Source: Candidatus Dadabacteria bacterium
Lineage (GTDB): Bacteria > Desulfobacterota_D > UBA1144 > Nemesobacterales > UBA2774
Reading direction: 5' to 3'
NCBI GenBank assembly: GCA_030632765.1
Contig: DAOVUC010000108.1
Location: forward strand, 1-6,040
DNA: 6,040 bases
Under the pieces are notes generated by a model. It ran no database searches. It saw only the letters and a program-made list of their open reading frames with translations, and was not told where the DNA came from. Below are positions 5,032 through 6,040 of this stretch, piece by piece. Each line of letters starts with the position of its first letter. Position 1 is the stretch's first letter. The position numbers and the translations under genes are program-made.

Positions 5032-5286
5032 ATGTCAACACAAAAGAGGCATCACTACTTATCAGAATTTTATCTTAAAGAATTTTCTGAAGAAGATAGA
5101 ATTTGGGTTTATGATAGAGAGACTAAAAAACTTCGAAGAGATATTCCAAAAAACACTGCAGTAAAAACAAATTATTACACCATTACAGATGAAGAGGGCG
5201 AACGAAGTACTGAAGCGGAATCGGTTTTATCACTAATAGAAGATAGGGCTGTTGGCCCGATAAAAAACTTGATAAAAAAGAAATAA
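5032..5286 (+). CDS. DUF4238-family protein, N-terminal part before a -1 frameshift
   Basis: The 84 codons begin MSTQKRHHYLSEFYLKEFS, which matches the conserved N-terminal pattern of DUF4238 proteins (HHY.P.FYL..F), so the ATG is probably the true start although no Shine-Dalgarno site precedes it. The frame ends in TAA right after a run of lysines, while the rest of the family domain continues in the -1 frame (5280-6040). Joined there, the product would be at least 336 residues, a normal length for the family. DUF4238 has no established function that I can cite. Base composition is about one third G+C in sampled lines, against about half in the transporters, which suggests horizontal acquisition. 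Either the gene is disrupted by an indel or sequencing error in an A-run, or the two parts are joined by programmed ribosomal frameshifting. Confidence 0.75.
   Translation: MSTQKRHHYLSEFYLKEFSEEDRIWVYDRETKKLRRDIPKNTAVKTNYYTITDEEGERSTEAESVLSLIEDRAVGPIKNLIKKK
5262..5280 (+). promoter_or_regulatory. tandem in-phase slippery heptamers, candidate -1 frameshift site
   Basis: A AAA AAC (5262-5268) and A AAA AAG (5274-5280) are both in the X XXY YYZ phase of the upstream frame, five bases apart. The second is the heptamer used in E. coli dnaX. The -1 frame is open only from 5247 and the zero frame closes at 5286, so the shift must occur in this 40-base overlap, which holds both heptamers. A weak stem (AAACAAGA 5301-5308 with TCTTTGTTT 5313-5321, one bulge) lies 20 bases downstream, further than is usual for a stimulator. 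No upstream Shine-Dalgarno-like stimulator is seen. Confidence 0.45.
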
Positions 5287-6040
5287 TTACTTACGAGGAG
5301 AAACAAGAACTTTCTTTGTTTATTGCTTTGTTCATAACTAGAGTTCCGCATTTTGAGAGAGTTTTAATTCATATGTTTGATACACAAGCTAAAACTACGT
5401 TAAAAGTCGCTAGTGCTACTAAAGAACGAGTGGATCACTTAGTAAGCAAGTACAATATTGAATTGAACGATTTTGATCATACGGACTTCGTGGAATATGT
5501 AAAGAGTGATAAAAATAAGATTGTTCCTAACCATGAATTAGTAATAGCTTATATGCTTAAAATGGGCCTAGAAATAGCAAAATATTTGTTTCAAATGGAT
5601 TGGTTTATTCTACATTCGACGGATGACCAACCTTTAGCCACCACGGATGTACCATTTGTCATCCTGGCTCCAAAAGACCAAAAACCTCCATATCGATATG
5701 GGGTTGGCTTAATTCAAAAAGATACGGTCAAGCTTATACCACTTACAAAAAATACTGCTTTAGCTATGGTAAATCATGGTGACAGGCTAATACATCGTGA
5801 CTTTAATAGTGAGCAAGTAACAAAGCTTAATGAAATTATGGCATTAAGTTCAGAAAGGTTATTAATTGGACCAGATAGAGAATTAATAAGTAGTATAATT
5901 GAACATACTCATTTATTCGATATGGAACCTAATCAATATGTTAGCATTGATAGTTTTGGAGATAGTATTCAAGATTTTATGACTATTACTACTCGTAATG
6001 TTGATGCATACATTTCATCTTGGTTAGGGAGCTTGCTTGA
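5280..6040 (+). CDS. DUF4238-family protein, C-terminal part in the -1 frame (3' end outside window)
   Basis: From GAA at 5280 this frame stays open for 253 codons to the right edge. It carries the rest of a DUF4238 domain: FITRVPHF (101-108 of the joined product), a long helical region, W-FILHSTDDQPLATTDVPFV (191-210), which matches the family's W..L.S....F.TSD.P. pattern, and a C-terminal helix region near the window edge. It lacks a convincing start of its own: GAGGAG (5295-5300) is 15 bases from a TTG at 5316, and the first ATG (5373) would drop conserved FITRVP sequence. It is therefore best read as the second half of the gene that starts at 5032. The coding sequence shows no further stop or shift, so any damage is recent or the shift is functional. 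Confidence 0.7.

Noticed and set aside
5295..5318. Independent start for the -1 frame half of the DUF4238 gene
   Set aside because: GAGGAG is 15 bases from the TTG at 5316, too far for normal use, and the first ATG at 5373 would cut off conserved family sequence.

Overview
This window comes from a bacterial chromosome, probably a Gram-negative and possibly uncultured lineage. Genes start with clear Shine-Dalgarno sites (AAGGAGG before the first transporter), a TTG start is used, and intergenic space is full of short dispersed hairpin repeats of the GATTCTGAA...TTCAGAATGACA type. I associate such repeats with deltaproteobacterial or candidate-phylum genomes, but that placement is only a guess. 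All supported genes lie on the + strand.

Layout. (1) Positions 2-709: 3' part of an alpha/beta-hydrolase (carboxylesterase-like) gene with a complete Ser-Asp-His triad. (2) 710-955: repeat-rich spacer. (3) 956-1330: a 124-residue protein I do not recognise. (4) 1331-1584: repeat-rich spacer. (5) 1585-2463: first EamA/DMT-type 10-helix transporter, with a TTG start. (6) 2464-3142: about 680 bases without a gene, made of a hairpin-flanked repeat unit, a 106-base imperfect palindrome and degenerate small hairpin repeats. (7) 3143-3184: the last 13 codons and stop of a lost EamA gene. (8) 3188-4069 and 4073-4951: two further EamA transporters, separated by three bases. (9) 4952-6040: a markedly AT-richer segment with a DUF4238-family gene whose reading frame is broken by a -1 shift at two tandem, in-phase slippery heptamers. 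It runs off the right edge.

The three transporters are paralogs that align without an indel over about 290 residues. The second and third are about 64% identical by hand count, and first versus third about 50%. With the leftover tail they imply an array that once held at least four copies, or a tail duplicated at that point. An 80-base repeat occurs three times, always on the + strand. Copies 1 and 2 sit at the 3' ends of the hydrolase and the 124-residue gene, and copy 3 lies downstream of the first transporter. The most interesting points are this repeat family with its changing downstream hairpins, the transporter tail whose stop-to-start junction matches the one between the intact genes, and the tandem slippery sites in the DUF4238 gene. 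I see no tRNA, rRNA, CRISPR array, transposase or phage gene.
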